From Clostridiaceae bacterium (GTDB lineage Bacteria; Bacillota; Clostridia; Oscillospirales; Acutalibacteraceae), in assembly GCA_904501755.1 (NCBI GenBank), contig CAJGBV010000016.1, positions 1 through 49,439 on the forward strand: a stretch of DNA of 49,439 bases, in the 5' to 3' direction. The translations under genes and the position numbers were made by a program. Positions 1 through 8,549 of the stretch are shown piece after piece; positions within the stretch are counted from its first letter, which is position 1; each line of letters starts with the position of its first letter. Below the pieces are notes generated by a model. The model did no database searches and had not been told where the DNA came from. It saw only the letters and a program-made list of their open reading frames with translations.

Positions 1-594
1 AAGAAGAAAAGACTTTTTGATATATTTTTTGCAACTCTTATTTTACTTGGATTTCTTCCGCTTATGGTTATAATAGCTATAGTTATATGTATTGATGACC
101 CAACTGCAGGACCGTTTTTCAAACAAAAAAGAGTGGGCCGTCACGGTAAGGAATTTTATATGTATAAATTCCGTACAATGCGTCCCAATGCAGAAAAACT
201 TTTAGATGAGCTTAAAGACAAAAATGAAATGGAAGGCCCTGTTTTTAAGATTAAAGACGACCCGAGAATTACAAGGGTAGGAAAGATACTCAGAAAACTA
301 TCTTTAGATGAACTTATGCAGTTTTTTAATGTTTTTAAGGGCGATATGACCTTGGTAGGACCAAGACCTCCTCTGCCCAGAGAGGTTGAATATTATACCG
401 ACTACCAAAAATTAAGATTGCATGTGACACCCGGTATAACATGTACTTGGCAAATTAGCAAAAACAGAAATGATATTCCTTTTGAACAGTGGGTTGAAAT
501 GGATTTAGATTACATACAAAACAGAACCTTTCCAGGCGATATACTCATAATGCTTAAAACACCAATTGTTATGCTCAGTGCAACGGGAAGGTAA
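1..594 (+). CDS. Undecaprenyl-phosphate sugar phosphotransferase, C-terminal part (cut by window edge)
   Basis: Membrane enzyme that loads the first sugar-1-phosphate onto undecaprenyl phosphate and so starts exopolysaccharide repeat-unit assembly. The reading frame is open from base 1 and begins with KKRLFDIFF, the classic start of the bacterial sugar transferase domain, so the true start lies left of the window. A hydrophobic stretch follows, then FFKQKRVGRHGKEF, YKFRTM, SLDELMQFFNVFKGDM and LVGPRPP, all hallmark motifs of the WcaJ/WbaP/EpsL catalytic domain. The visible 197 codons cover essentially the whole catalytic domain. An N-terminal multi-membrane region may or may not exist upstream. 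It is followed 24 bases later by a GT4 gene. The family is certain; the sugar transferred cannot be read from the sequence. Confidence 0.93.
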   Translation, partial: KKKRLFDIFFATLILLGFLPLMVIIAIVICIDDPTAGPFFKQKRVGRHGKEFYMYKFRTMRPNAEKLLDELKDKNEMEGPVFKIKDDPRITRVGKILRKLSLDELMQFFNVFKGDMTLVGPRPPLPREVEYYTDYQKLRLHVTPGITCTWQISKNRNDIPFEQWVEMDLDYIQNRTFPGDILIMLKTPIVMLSATGR

Positions 595-618
595 ATTAAT
601 GATTTAGGAGGCATAAAA

Positions 619-1764
619 ATGAAGGTTGCAATGATAGGACATAAGGTTGTCCCTTCGAGAAGAGGCGGAATAGAAAATGTCCTTACGACTCTTTGTCCGA
701 TTTTGACCGATTTGGGTGTAGATGTTACTTGTTATAATCGCTCAACCGATGAGGTAGAGAACGAGTATGTCGAAACGGTGGTTAATAAAAAATATCATAA
801 TGTGACCTTAAAAAAAGCCTTTACAATAAAGGGTAGAGGACTTTCAGCGATGATTGCATCCTTTACTGCGGCAATTACTGCTTCTTTTAGTAACTATGAT
901 ATAATTCATTTTCATGCCGAGGGTCCTTGTGCTGCTATGTGGATTCCGAAAATCTTTGGCAAGTCTTGCGTTGCAACGGTTCACGGACTTGATTGGCAAA
1001 GAGAAAAATGGAGTGGCTCTTTTGCTTCAAAATATATAAAATTCGGCGAAAAAGTGATGGTAAAGTGTGCTGATGAAATTATCGTTTTAAGCGAGAGTGC
1101 AAAGAATTATTTCAAAGAAGCATATAATCGCGAAACCGTGCTTATACATAATGGAATTGACAAGCCGACAATAAAACAGGCAGAAAAAATCACAGAACTA
1201 TACAGCTTGTTAAAAGGTGAATATATTTGTACCGTGTCAAGACTTACTGCTGAAAAGGGTATTCATTATCTGATTGATGCGTACAATAATATAAAAACCG
1301 ACAAAAAGTTGGTTATAGCAGGGGATACCAGTGATACCGATGAATATGTGAGTCATTTAAAACAAAAGGCATCAGGCAACCCCAATATTATCTTTACGGG
1401 TTTCATTTCAGGTGAAGTTTTAAAAGAAATATTTAGTAATGCTTACATAGTTGCTGTGCCTTCGGATGTTGAAGGTATGTCAATAAGCCTTTTGGAAGCG
1501 CTCTCCTATGGGAATGCGGTATTATCCTCAAATATTCCTGAAAATACCGCTATAACCGAAGATAGAGCCATTCTCTTTGAAAAGAGCAATGTATCGGATT
1601 TAACAGAAAAACTCAAAATGATGTGCGACGATGAAGCAATAGTCCAAAATATTAAAAAAGGTGTGGACGAGTTCGTACTTTCAAAATATAATTGGCAAGA
1701 TGTGGCAGCCTCAACACAAAACCTTTATAAAAAGGTTTTGGAAAATAAAAGGAAAGGGGACTAA
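619..1764 (+). CDS. Glycosyltransferase family 4 (GT-B fold)
   Basis: Cytoplasmic glycosyltransferase, 381 residues, expected to add a sugar from a nucleotide donor to the lipid-linked repeat unit. The N-terminus MKVAMIGHKVVPSRRGGIENV has the glycine-rich loop of GT4 enzymes. HGLDWQREKW near residue 120 is an acceptor-side motif seen in DUF1972-like rhamnosyl/galactosyltransferases. The C-terminal Rossmann half has SRLTAEKG and the E-x7-E donor motif in PSDVEGMSISLLEALSYG. An AGGAGG ribosome site at 606-611 sits 7 bases before the ATG. Donor and linkage are unknown. Family confidence is high. Confidence 0.92.
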   Translation: MKVAMIGHKVVPSRRGGIENVLTTLCPILTDLGVDVTCYNRSTDEVENEYVETVVNKKYHNVTLKKAFTIKGRGLSAMIASFTAAITASFSNYDIIHFHAEGPCAAMWIPKIFGKSCVATVHGLDWQREKWSGSFASKYIKFGEKVMVKCADEIIVLSESAKNYFKEAYNRETVLIHNGIDKPTIKQAEKITELYSLLKGEYICTVSRLTAEKGIHYLIDAYNNIKTDKKLVIAGDTSDTDEYVSHLKQKASGNPNIIFTGFISGEVLKEIFSNAYIVAVPSDVEGMSISLLEALSYGNAVLSSNIPENTAITEDRAILFEKSNVSDLTEKLKMMCDDEAIVQNIKKGVDEFVLSKYNWQDVAASTQNLYKKVLENKRKGD

Positions 1765-1768
1765 AGTT

Positions 1769-2734
1769 ATGAAAAAGAATAAGCACACAACTAAAAAAAC
1801 TGTACGTGTTATACGATTTTTTATAATAAGCTTGATTTTTATAGGGATTGCAGCTTCTATTACCATAGTAGGTTGCAACTATCTTGAAAATCAAAATTTT
1901 AAGGAAATCTTCTATTCTGTCAGTAGTCTTAAAGTTAATAATAAAATAAGGGTTATTCAGATTTCCGATTTGCACAATTGCTCCTTTGGCAAAGACAATG
2001 AAAAACTTATTGATAGGGTTCAAAAACTTGAACCTGATTTAATCATTTATACCGGCGATATTATTGATTCAAGCGCCGATTCTGAACAAAATGTGGTAAA
2101 TCTTTGTGCTAAATTGGCTAATGTTGCTCCCTCCTATTACATATACGGAAATAATGAGGTTGAAAAGTATTATAATAATCTTTTCACTCAAGATGCTTTA
2201 GATGAAAAGTTCGGATTTAATAATGATAACCGTGAGCCTGATAAACTTTTGGAAATTACAGATTCACTTACCGAAAAACTGACAAATGCGGGAATTAAGG
2301 TTCTTAAAAATAGTAAAGATACCTTAACAATAGGTACAACTACCGTTGATGTTTTCGGTGTTTTAACATCTAATCCTTCTGCTTTTTGGTCTTATGGCGG
2401 ACAAGCTTTTGATGATTTTATTTTTACAAACGAAGATAACCTCAAGATTATGGCAATACACGAGCCGGAAGTTTTTCGAATATATACACCTGATACTTGG
2501 GGCGATTTAATGTTGGCGGTACATACTCATGGAGGAACTGCCAGAATTCCGATAGTCGGACCGGCTTACACCCGTGAAGGAGGAATCCTGCCTGCAAGAA
2601 GCGGACACTATGTTTATGGTAGATATGATGTTCAGGGCAGACCTTTAATTGTTAGTTCAGGACTAGAAAACTCAAATCTTTTAAGACTTAATAACGAACC
2701 TGAACTTGTTATTGTAGATATTAATAAATTCTAA
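1769..2734 (+). CDS. Membrane-anchored metallophosphoesterase (YkuE-like) with GNN in place of GNH
   Basis: About 321 residues. The ATG at 1769 is chosen because it follows an AAGGGG site; a longer in-frame reading overlaps the upstream gene and is unlikely. Residues about 15-35 form one membrane segment, so the catalytic domain probably lies outside the membrane, as in YkuE-type enzymes. Calcineurin-like metal motifs are visible: QISDLHN (D-x-H), YTGDIID (GD), IHEPE and VHTHGG (H-x-H). The usual GNH[D/E] motif reads YGNNEV, so the conserved histidine is replaced by asparagine while the metal-binding Asn remains. Its place among polysaccharide genes suggests a phosphoester linked to glycan or lipid-carrier turnover, but that is inference. 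Confidence 0.8.
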   Translation: MKKNKHTTKKTVRVIRFFIISLIFIGIAASITIVGCNYLENQNFKEIFYSVSSLKVNNKIRVIQISDLHNCSFGKDNEKLIDRVQKLEPDLIIYTGDIIDSSADSEQNVVNLCAKLANVAPSYYIYGNNEVEKYYNNLFTQDALDEKFGFNNDNREPDKLLEITDSLTEKLTNAGIKVLKNSKDTLTIGTTTVDVFGVLTSNPSAFWSYGGQAFDDFIFTNEDNLKIMAIHEPEVFRIYTPDTWGDLMLAVHTHGGTARIPIVGPAYTREGGILPARSGHYVYGRYDVQGRPLIVSSGLENSNLLRLNNEPELVIVDINKF

Positions 2735-2754
2735 TTTTTAAAGGAGTCTATTAT

Positions 2755-4119
2755 ATGCTTATATCAATTTTGCAAAAAATACCGATTTTAATAGCGGGAA
2801 TATTGCTGATAGTTGGAGCTTTAACAATATATTTTCGTTCAAAGAATGTTACAAAAACCGAATTTGTTAAAATATTAAAATCTACCAAATTCTTACAGGT
2901 TGGTGTTTTGATTTTGGTGGTAGTATTTACAGGGGTATTTGGAGTTTTAAATCATATTAAATCAAAGCAGTTTGTTTCTGCAGTGGTTTCCCTTAATTAC
3001 TCCGAAGCTTCACTTGCCCAAAATTCAAACGGAACAAGATACAATATGTCTGAAATTATTTGTGATGAGGTTATCCAAAAAGCCATTGAAAAGGGTGCGT
3101 TAGAGGATGTTACTGTTAAGGAATTAAAGGAATGTTTATCTGTTTACCCTTATGTTCAAGGTGATGTGAATGACAAGTCAAACTATCATATTTCTACTGA
3201 GTTTGTTGTAGAATATTATGCTTCAAAGCATACTGAACATCTGAACTCGGAAAATGTGATTGCTTTGATATCAAGTGCCTATAAGGATTATTACATAGAA
3301 AAATATACCGACAATTTTAGTCTTACACAGCAAGAAGAAAAGCCTGACTTTACTCAGATGGAATATATGGACATCGTAACTTATTTTAGTAAAGAAACTA
3401 CTTCTGTTTTGAATTATCTGTATGGAATGGCAGAAAAGGGTTCAAGCTTTGTTACCGAAAACGATACAACATTTAATTCTATTGCAGGAAAGGTGTATCA
3501 GTTTAAAGAAACCCAAATAGAACAGAATTTAAAGTCTTTGATTTTGCAACACGGTATTGCAAAGGATAAATCAAGTTATATAGACAGACTTGCTTATCAA
3601 AACAAAAATACGGATTTTGATAAGCAAAAGAACTTTGTATCATTTACACTTTGCAACGATGCAATTGATATGTATGCAGAGGAAATGACGAGGGTTGTTT
3701 TGGTTCCTACTTGGGACGGTAGCGGAAAATATTATATGGGTAGAACCAAGGTCGGTGTTGATGAATTATCAGTGTTGGCAACCGGTTTTAGCGATAATGT
3801 AGCAACCAATAATAAAGAAATTATGGATAACGAACTTGTTATTGAAAAAATAAAATCAATAGAAACCAATCCTTCGGCAACTGCTCAGGCTGATGCTCTT
3901 ATAGAGTCAATTGACAGGAGTATTGATAACTTTACGGCAGAGGCAATAAAAGCGGGTAGAGAATATTCTAACTATACAATGAACCAGTGTATTGCTGTTA
4001 GTATTTCGGGAACATCTCTTTTCGGGGAACTTAAAACTGTTGCAGTATTTGCAGTACTTGCTTATGTCGCTTTAATGGTACTTACTATCTCTAAAAAGTT
4101 TCCTAAAATTAAAGTTTGA
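2755..4119 (+). CDS. Wzz-like chain-length/co-polymerase protein (first of a tandem pair)
   Basis: Membrane protein of 454 residues. Hydrophobic segments lie at about 5-27, 46-66 and 426-447, with a long extracytoplasmic domain between the last two. Just after the second segment, QFVSAVVSLNYSEASLAQNS followed by NGTRYNMSEI resembles the N-terminal motif of Wzz chain-length determinants. The next gene has the parallel text SKLDVNEI, so the two look like diverged paralogues. In polysaccharide operons such proteins control chain length or assist polymerisation. The extra N-terminal membrane segment is unusual for Wzz. There is no C-terminal kinase domain. Assignment rests on topology, motif and context, so it is moderate. 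Confidence 0.6.
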   Translation: MLISILQKIPILIAGILLIVGALTIYFRSKNVTKTEFVKILKSTKFLQVGVLILVVVFTGVFGVLNHIKSKQFVSAVVSLNYSEASLAQNSNGTRYNMSEIICDEVIQKAIEKGALEDVTVKELKECLSVYPYVQGDVNDKSNYHISTEFVVEYYASKHTEHLNSENVIALISSAYKDYYIEKYTDNFSLTQQEEKPDFTQMEYMDIVTYFSKETTSVLNYLYGMAEKGSSFVTENDTTFNSIAGKVYQFKETQIEQNLKSLILQHGIAKDKSSYIDRLAYQNKNTDFDKQKNFVSFTLCNDAIDMYAEEMTRVVLVPTWDGSGKYYMGRTKVGVDELSVLATGFSDNVATNNKEIMDNELVIEKIKSIETNPSATAQADALIESIDRSIDNFTAEAIKAGREYSNYTMNQCIAVSISGTSLFGELKTVAVFAVLAYVALMVLTISKKFPKIKV

Positions 4120-4141
4120 AACCATATAGGAAGGTGAAATA

Positions 4142-5998
4142 ATGAAGAATTTTCAAATCTTGAGATATTTAAAAAAACTTTTGCCAATTATTGTGGTTTT
4201 CTGTGTTCTTGCTACCTATGCTATTAATTATAAACTTAAATCATCAAATACTTATGTAGCTTCGGAGGTTATCCATTATAACGACCCTGCTGCCGAACAA
4301 GGTCTTACGCCAACAGGCTCTAAGCTTGATGTTAATGAAATTAAATCATCTGCCATTATGTCTAAGGTTGTTGAAAGAATGGGACTTACAGGTGTTTATT
4401 CGGTTGATAGTTTAATTTCCAGGATTTCTATAACACCGCTTCCCGATGCAGATAAGGTTGCACAAAAAGAGGCTAAACTTGAAGAGGGCGAGGAGTATAT
4501 TTACGAGCCCAGTACATATATTGTTTCTTTTACGGCAAGAAACAATGAAGGTTCGGTTTTTGCCAGAACAATTCTTGATGAAACACTTGATGTTTACTTT
4601 GCTGAGTATAGCCAAAAATATGTTAATGTTGCACCTGCAAACAATGTCATTGACAAGGTAGAAAGCGAAAATTATGACTATATTGAATTGGTAGAATTGA
4701 TTGATACAGGTGTTGACCAGACTCTTTCTACCTTATATCAAAGAATGGACCAAAATCCATACTATCGAGCAACGGGTACAGGCGTTTCTTTTAGCGATTT
4801 AGCCGATGATTTCAACTATTTAAGAAGCGTTAGACTTTCATCCTTGTTCTCCAAAATTTATAAATATCAAATAACAAAAAATAAAACTGTTTTGGTTGCA
4901 GATTATACAACAAGAATTGATAATAACAACATTCAAAACGTAAAAGAAGAAAGTATTATAAATGATACTGTTGATGTTATAAATGCTTATGTAGAAAAAA
5001 TGAGAGAGTCGGGAAACACCAATATTACCTATGAATATATTCTTGATACGGTACACGATAAGAATCTTCTTGAGGTGACCTCCGGTGACCAGACGGTTAC
5101 TTATGATGAATTAATCTACAGTTGGAGAGACCACAACGAAAGTAAGGAACATTTGATTATTGATACTGCGTATTCAAACTATATTATCGACACATTCTCG
5201 GCCTGCACAGGCAAATGTAATAACGGCGAGTGCTTGTCATCAGATAAGACCTGCACAGAAATACATAACGAAAATTATGAAACAATCAAAACAGAAATTG
5301 ATACTGAAATTAAGTCATTAATTACTGATTTATCTGCTCTTTATAATACAACTATGAAGACAAATGATGAGTATAATCAATATCTTGGTGCAAGTTATAT
5401 TTCTGTCTTGTCATCCGCTTCGGTAAAACCAAGCGTAAATGTAGCGCTCTATACAATAATCGCATTTTTCTTCCTTATATTCCTTTGTTGTGGTGGTGCC
5501 ATTGTTTTAGGAAGAATAGGTGACATTATAAACTATATCTTCTATACCGACCATCTTACAGAATTTAACAACCGTGCATATTTTGATAAATATTTAAAAT
5601 CAATGGATAAGAAACTTTTGGACGATGGAACAGTATATGCAATGGTTGATATTTCAAATCTTATTTATATCAATACCGAGTATAACCGCCAGGTTGGTGA
5701 TGATATAATTAAAATTTTCACTTCTTTCCTGAAAGAAGCCTTTGGAAAGACAACTGCCGAGTTTATTTATAACGGTAATGGAAGCTTTGTGATTTTGGTT
5801 AAGGATTCGGATTATATTACTGTTGAAGATATTTTAAGAGTATTTAGTTTAAGACTTAATGAGCGTGAAGAATACAAAAATATAAGAATTGAATATAAAA
5901 TCGGTATTGCAGAAACCTTTAAAGAAAACCAAACTGCAAGAAAGTTGCTTTCTGAAGCAATTAAAAATAAGAAAGAATTTGTATCTCAAATTATCTAA
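4142..5998 (+). CDS. Wzz-like membrane protein fused to a degenerate GGDEF domain
   Basis: 618 residues. Residues about 13-31 are a membrane segment followed by a Wzz-type start (YVASEVIHYND, then SKLDVNEIKSS). A roughly 400-residue extracytoplasmic domain follows, with a four-cysteine cluster at about 355-375. A second membrane segment lies near 437-460. The C-terminal ~150 residues are GGDEF-like: YTDHLTEFNNRAYFDKYL matches the usual D-x-LT-x-x-NR opening. The signature loop, however, reads YNGNGSF instead of GGDEF, and no RxxD inhibitory site precedes it. Diguanylate cyclase activity is therefore unlikely; a role as a nucleotide receptor or dimerisation module is possible. The simplest reading is a polysaccharide co-polymerase whose cytoplasmic face senses or relays a c-di-GMP signal. 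An EAL protein in the same operon supports this. Domain calls are confident; the mechanism is inference. Confidence 0.75.
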   Translation: MKNFQILRYLKKLLPIIVVFCVLATYAINYKLKSSNTYVASEVIHYNDPAAEQGLTPTGSKLDVNEIKSSAIMSKVVERMGLTGVYSVDSLISRISITPLPDADKVAQKEAKLEEGEEYIYEPSTYIVSFTARNNEGSVFARTILDETLDVYFAEYSQKYVNVAPANNVIDKVESENYDYIELVELIDTGVDQTLSTLYQRMDQNPYYRATGTGVSFSDLADDFNYLRSVRLSSLFSKIYKYQITKNKTVLVADYTTRIDNNNIQNVKEESIINDTVDVINAYVEKMRESGNTNITYEYILDTVHDKNLLEVTSGDQTVTYDELIYSWRDHNESKEHLIIDTAYSNYIIDTFSACTGKCNNGECLSSDKTCTEIHNENYETIKTEIDTEIKSLITDLSALYNTTMKTNDEYNQYLGASYISVLSSASVKPSVNVALYTIIAFFFLIFLCCGGAIVLGRIGDIINYIFYTDHLTEFNNRAYFDKYLKSMDKKLLDDGTVYAMVDISNLIYINTEYNRQVGDDIIKIFTSFLKEAFGKTTAEFIYNGNGSFVILVKDSDYITVEDILRVFSLRLNEREEYKNIRIEYKIGIAETFKENQTARKLLSEAIKNKKEFVSQII

Positions 5999-6029
5999 AG
6001 CGTAAATTAAAAAAAGGGGAGCGTGAAGT

Positions 6030-7334
6030 ATGGAAAATAAACTTTTAGAAAAAGGTTTTAAGGGTTATTTTATAGCAGTAGCAGTGCTTATGTACTATTT
6101 CATTACCCAAACTATTAATCTTGGCTTGTTTATTACATATCGTCACGCTTTTGCTCTCCTTTTATTTGCATCAGCACTTTTATGTTTCTTGATTAAACCA
6201 AACATAGCAAGGGGAACCGCCACCATAAAGGCAGTTTTAGTTTATTCTTCGCCTCTTCTTATTACCATTGTAGTGTCATTATTTATTTGGTTTGTAGGAC
6301 AGGTTGATACGGCGGTTATTTCAAGAGGACTTTCAAGTTCTTTTGTGTATAATAATATGGTTTCCTTTTCTTTTGGTGCAGTTGCATTTTTGTATATATT
6401 CGGAGAAAAAGGAATATGGTATAACCTTATTGCTATTTTGATTTCCAATATATTAATGATTTGCACAATTATTCTGCAAAATGGTATTGGTGTCTTTTTT
6501 ACCGAATTTTTTAAGCTTATTGTAACATTTGCAGGTGAAACGGGAGATGTTATAGTTCAAGCAGAAATACACGAACTTGCATTTTGTCTTGGGGCATATT
6601 TAATCTATATGCTTTATAAACCAAAGAAAAACATTGTGTTTTTTGTCCTTTTGGCACTTACATTGTTTTGCTTTGTTGCCGCTTTTAAACGAATAGGAAT
6701 TATTGCCATTGCGATAGCTCTGGTATTTGCTTGGCTTTTAAAGTTTATTGCTAAATTTAAAAAAGATACTGCTATGCGTCTAACGGTTGCTTTGTCGGTT
6801 ATAGTGGTGTTATTGCTTATCGGCTATGTAGGTATTATAAAACTTGATGTTTTCACAATGCTTGAAAAGGCGGGAGTTGATACAAGCGGTCGTGCTGTTA
6901 TATATAATGCAGTAGATAAATTTTATGAGTTTTCACCCGAATTTTTAGGTAATGGTATCGGATTTTTAACCTTTCAGTTAAGTTCCAGTATGATGGTAGA
7001 TGTTAGTGCTGTTCATAATGATTTCTTACAATATTTTATTGATTTGGGCTTTTGGGGATATATTATATGGTTAACCTCAATGACAACTCTGAGGGTTTGT
7101 TATTTTGGTAAAAACGGTAATATCGAAAATGCAATTTTAACATTTTCTCTAACCCTTTATCTCGTTATTGTTTCATCGACTGATAATACAATGAATTATC
7201 CATTACTTACAACCGTACTTGCTATTTTAATGATTGGTAATGGATTTGATGAAAAGGTCAGAAATACAGAAATGAAAATATTCGGACATATTTCTGATGT
7301 TAATAAATCAGCAAAGGAGGACTCAATTTTATGA
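6030..7334 (+). CDS. Wzy-like polysaccharide polymerase / O-antigen ligase-type membrane protein
   Basis: 434 residues with about ten to twelve hydrophobic segments and few soluble stretches. The longest non-membrane stretch, about residues 275-340, carries TSGRAVIYNAV, GNGIGF and VHNDFLQYFIDLGFWGYIIW. Conserved R-near-start and HND-x-x-q-x-x-x-x-G-x-x-G patterns of this kind mark the periplasmic loop of the Wzy/O-antigen ligase superfamily. It would join undecaprenyl-linked repeat units into a chain on the outer face of the membrane, with the two preceding Wzz-like proteins setting length. A GGGGAG ribosome site lies upstream, and the stop overlaps the next start by 4 bases. Sequence conservation in this family is poor, so polymerase versus ligase cannot be separated. 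Confidence 0.8.
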   Translation: MENKLLEKGFKGYFIAVAVLMYYFITQTINLGLFITYRHAFALLLFASALLCFLIKPNIARGTATIKAVLVYSSPLLITIVVSLFIWFVGQVDTAVISRGLSSSFVYNNMVSFSFGAVAFLYIFGEKGIWYNLIAILISNILMICTIILQNGIGVFFTEFFKLIVTFAGETGDVIVQAEIHELAFCLGAYLIYMLYKPKKNIVFFVLLALTLFCFVAAFKRIGIIAIAIALVFAWLLKFIAKFKKDTAMRLTVALSVIVVLLLIGYVGIIKLDVFTMLEKAGVDTSGRAVIYNAVDKFYEFSPEFLGNGIGFLTFQLSSSMMVDVSAVHNDFLQYFIDLGFWGYIIWLTSMTTLRVCYFGKNGNIENAILTFSLTLYLVIVSSTDNTMNYPLLTTVLAILMIGNGFDEKVRNTEMKIFGHISDVNKSAKEDSIL

Positions 7335-8536
7335 AGATATTAATGGTGAATAAGTTTCTTTATTCAAGGGGTGGTTGTGAAACCTATATGCTTAAACTTT
7401 CTGAAGAACTGAAAGCCAAAGGGCACGAAATTGAGTTTTTCGGTATGTATGATGAAAAGAATACAGTTGGTAATAGTGAAAATTTATACACAACTAATAT
7501 GGATTTTCACTCTACCGGTATAGCGAGATTTTTTTATCCTTTTAAAATCATATATTCGTTGGAGGCTTTTAAAAAAATAGGAAAGGTATTAGACAGTTTT
7601 AAACCTGATATTGTGCATATGAACAATATCAATTTTCAGTTAACTCCTTCAATCATTTATGCAATAAAAAAGCGTAATATACCTTTAGTACAAACGGTAC
7701 ACGATTATCAGATGATTTGTCCTAATCATCTTTTATATAGCCTTAAAGAAACAAAACCTTGTGAGCGTTGTATTAACGGCTCAAAGTTGAATTGTTTTAA
7801 ATATGGCTGTATCCACGGCTCAAAGGCTAAAAGCCTTATGGGTGCAATAGAGGCAAAATTATATTCATTATTGAAAACTTACAAAAAGGTTGATTTATAT
7901 ATCTGCCCGAGCAGGTTCTTGGAAGAAAAACTTTTAAGTGCAGATAATCTTTATATAGGTAAAACCTTTACAATACATAATTTCATTGAAAAGAAACCTA
8001 TGCCCGAAAAGACAGATACAGAGAAACCTTATGTTGCTTTTGCAAGCAGACTCTCGATAGAAAAGGGAGTAGATATTTTAGCCAAAGCTGCAAAGCTTCT
8101 TCCCGAAATTCCTTTTATAATTGCAGGGAATGGACCTGATGATGAGTGCCTTAAAAATATTCCTAATGTTAAAATGAAGGGCTTTCTTACAGGGGATGAG
8201 TTGATTTCACTTATTGCTAATGCAAGAGTAATGATTTTGCCATCTGTATGGTATGAAAATTGTCCTTTGAATATACTTGAAACACACTCCTTTGGTGTTC
8301 CTGTTATTACAATGAATAGTGGCGGTATGGCAGAACTTGTGGAGGATGGAAAAACAGGTCTGCTTATAAATGAGCCAACTCCCCATAATACCGCACAAGC
8401 CATAAAAAAATGTTTCGAAGATGAAGAACTCTATTCTGTTCTTAAACAGAACTGTGAAATAAGAAAAGATGAGATAATCGAAGTTGGCGATTACGCCGAT
8501 ATATTAATACAAAAGTATCAGCAAATTATAGGTTAA
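7331..8536 (+). CDS. Glycosyltransferase family 4
   Basis: 401-residue cytoplasmic GT-B glycosyltransferase. MKILMVNKFLYSRGGCETYM gives the N-terminal glycine loop; SRLSIEKGVDIL and SVWYENCPLNILETHSFGVP give the C-terminal donor domain, with E-x7-E. Mid-protein, near residues 136-158, CERCINGSKLNCFKYGC is a four-cysteine insert seen in a GT4 subgroup and plausibly structural. Its ATG overlaps the stop of the polymerase gene (ATGA), implying translational coupling. Donor and acceptor are unknown. Confidence 0.92.
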   Translation: MKILMVNKFLYSRGGCETYMLKLSEELKAKGHEIEFFGMYDEKNTVGNSENLYTTNMDFHSTGIARFFYPFKIIYSLEAFKKIGKVLDSFKPDIVHMNNINFQLTPSIIYAIKKRNIPLVQTVHDYQMICPNHLLYSLKETKPCERCINGSKLNCFKYGCIHGSKAKSLMGAIEAKLYSLLKTYKKVDLYICPSRFLEEKLLSADNLYIGKTFTIHNFIEKKPMPEKTDTEKPYVAFASRLSIEKGVDILAKAAKLLPEIPFIIAGNGPDDECLKNIPNVKMKGFLTGDELISLIANARVMILPSVWYENCPLNILETHSFGVPVITMNSGGMAELVEDGKTGLLINEPTPHNTAQAIKKCFEDEELYSVLKQNCEIRKDEIIEVGDYADILIQKYQQIIG

Positions 8537-8549
8537 GAGGTGAAAAGAA

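Noticed and set aside
2755..4119. Flippase (Wzx)
   Set aside because: Only three hydrophobic segments and a long soluble ectodomain; Wzx proteins have twelve or more helices.
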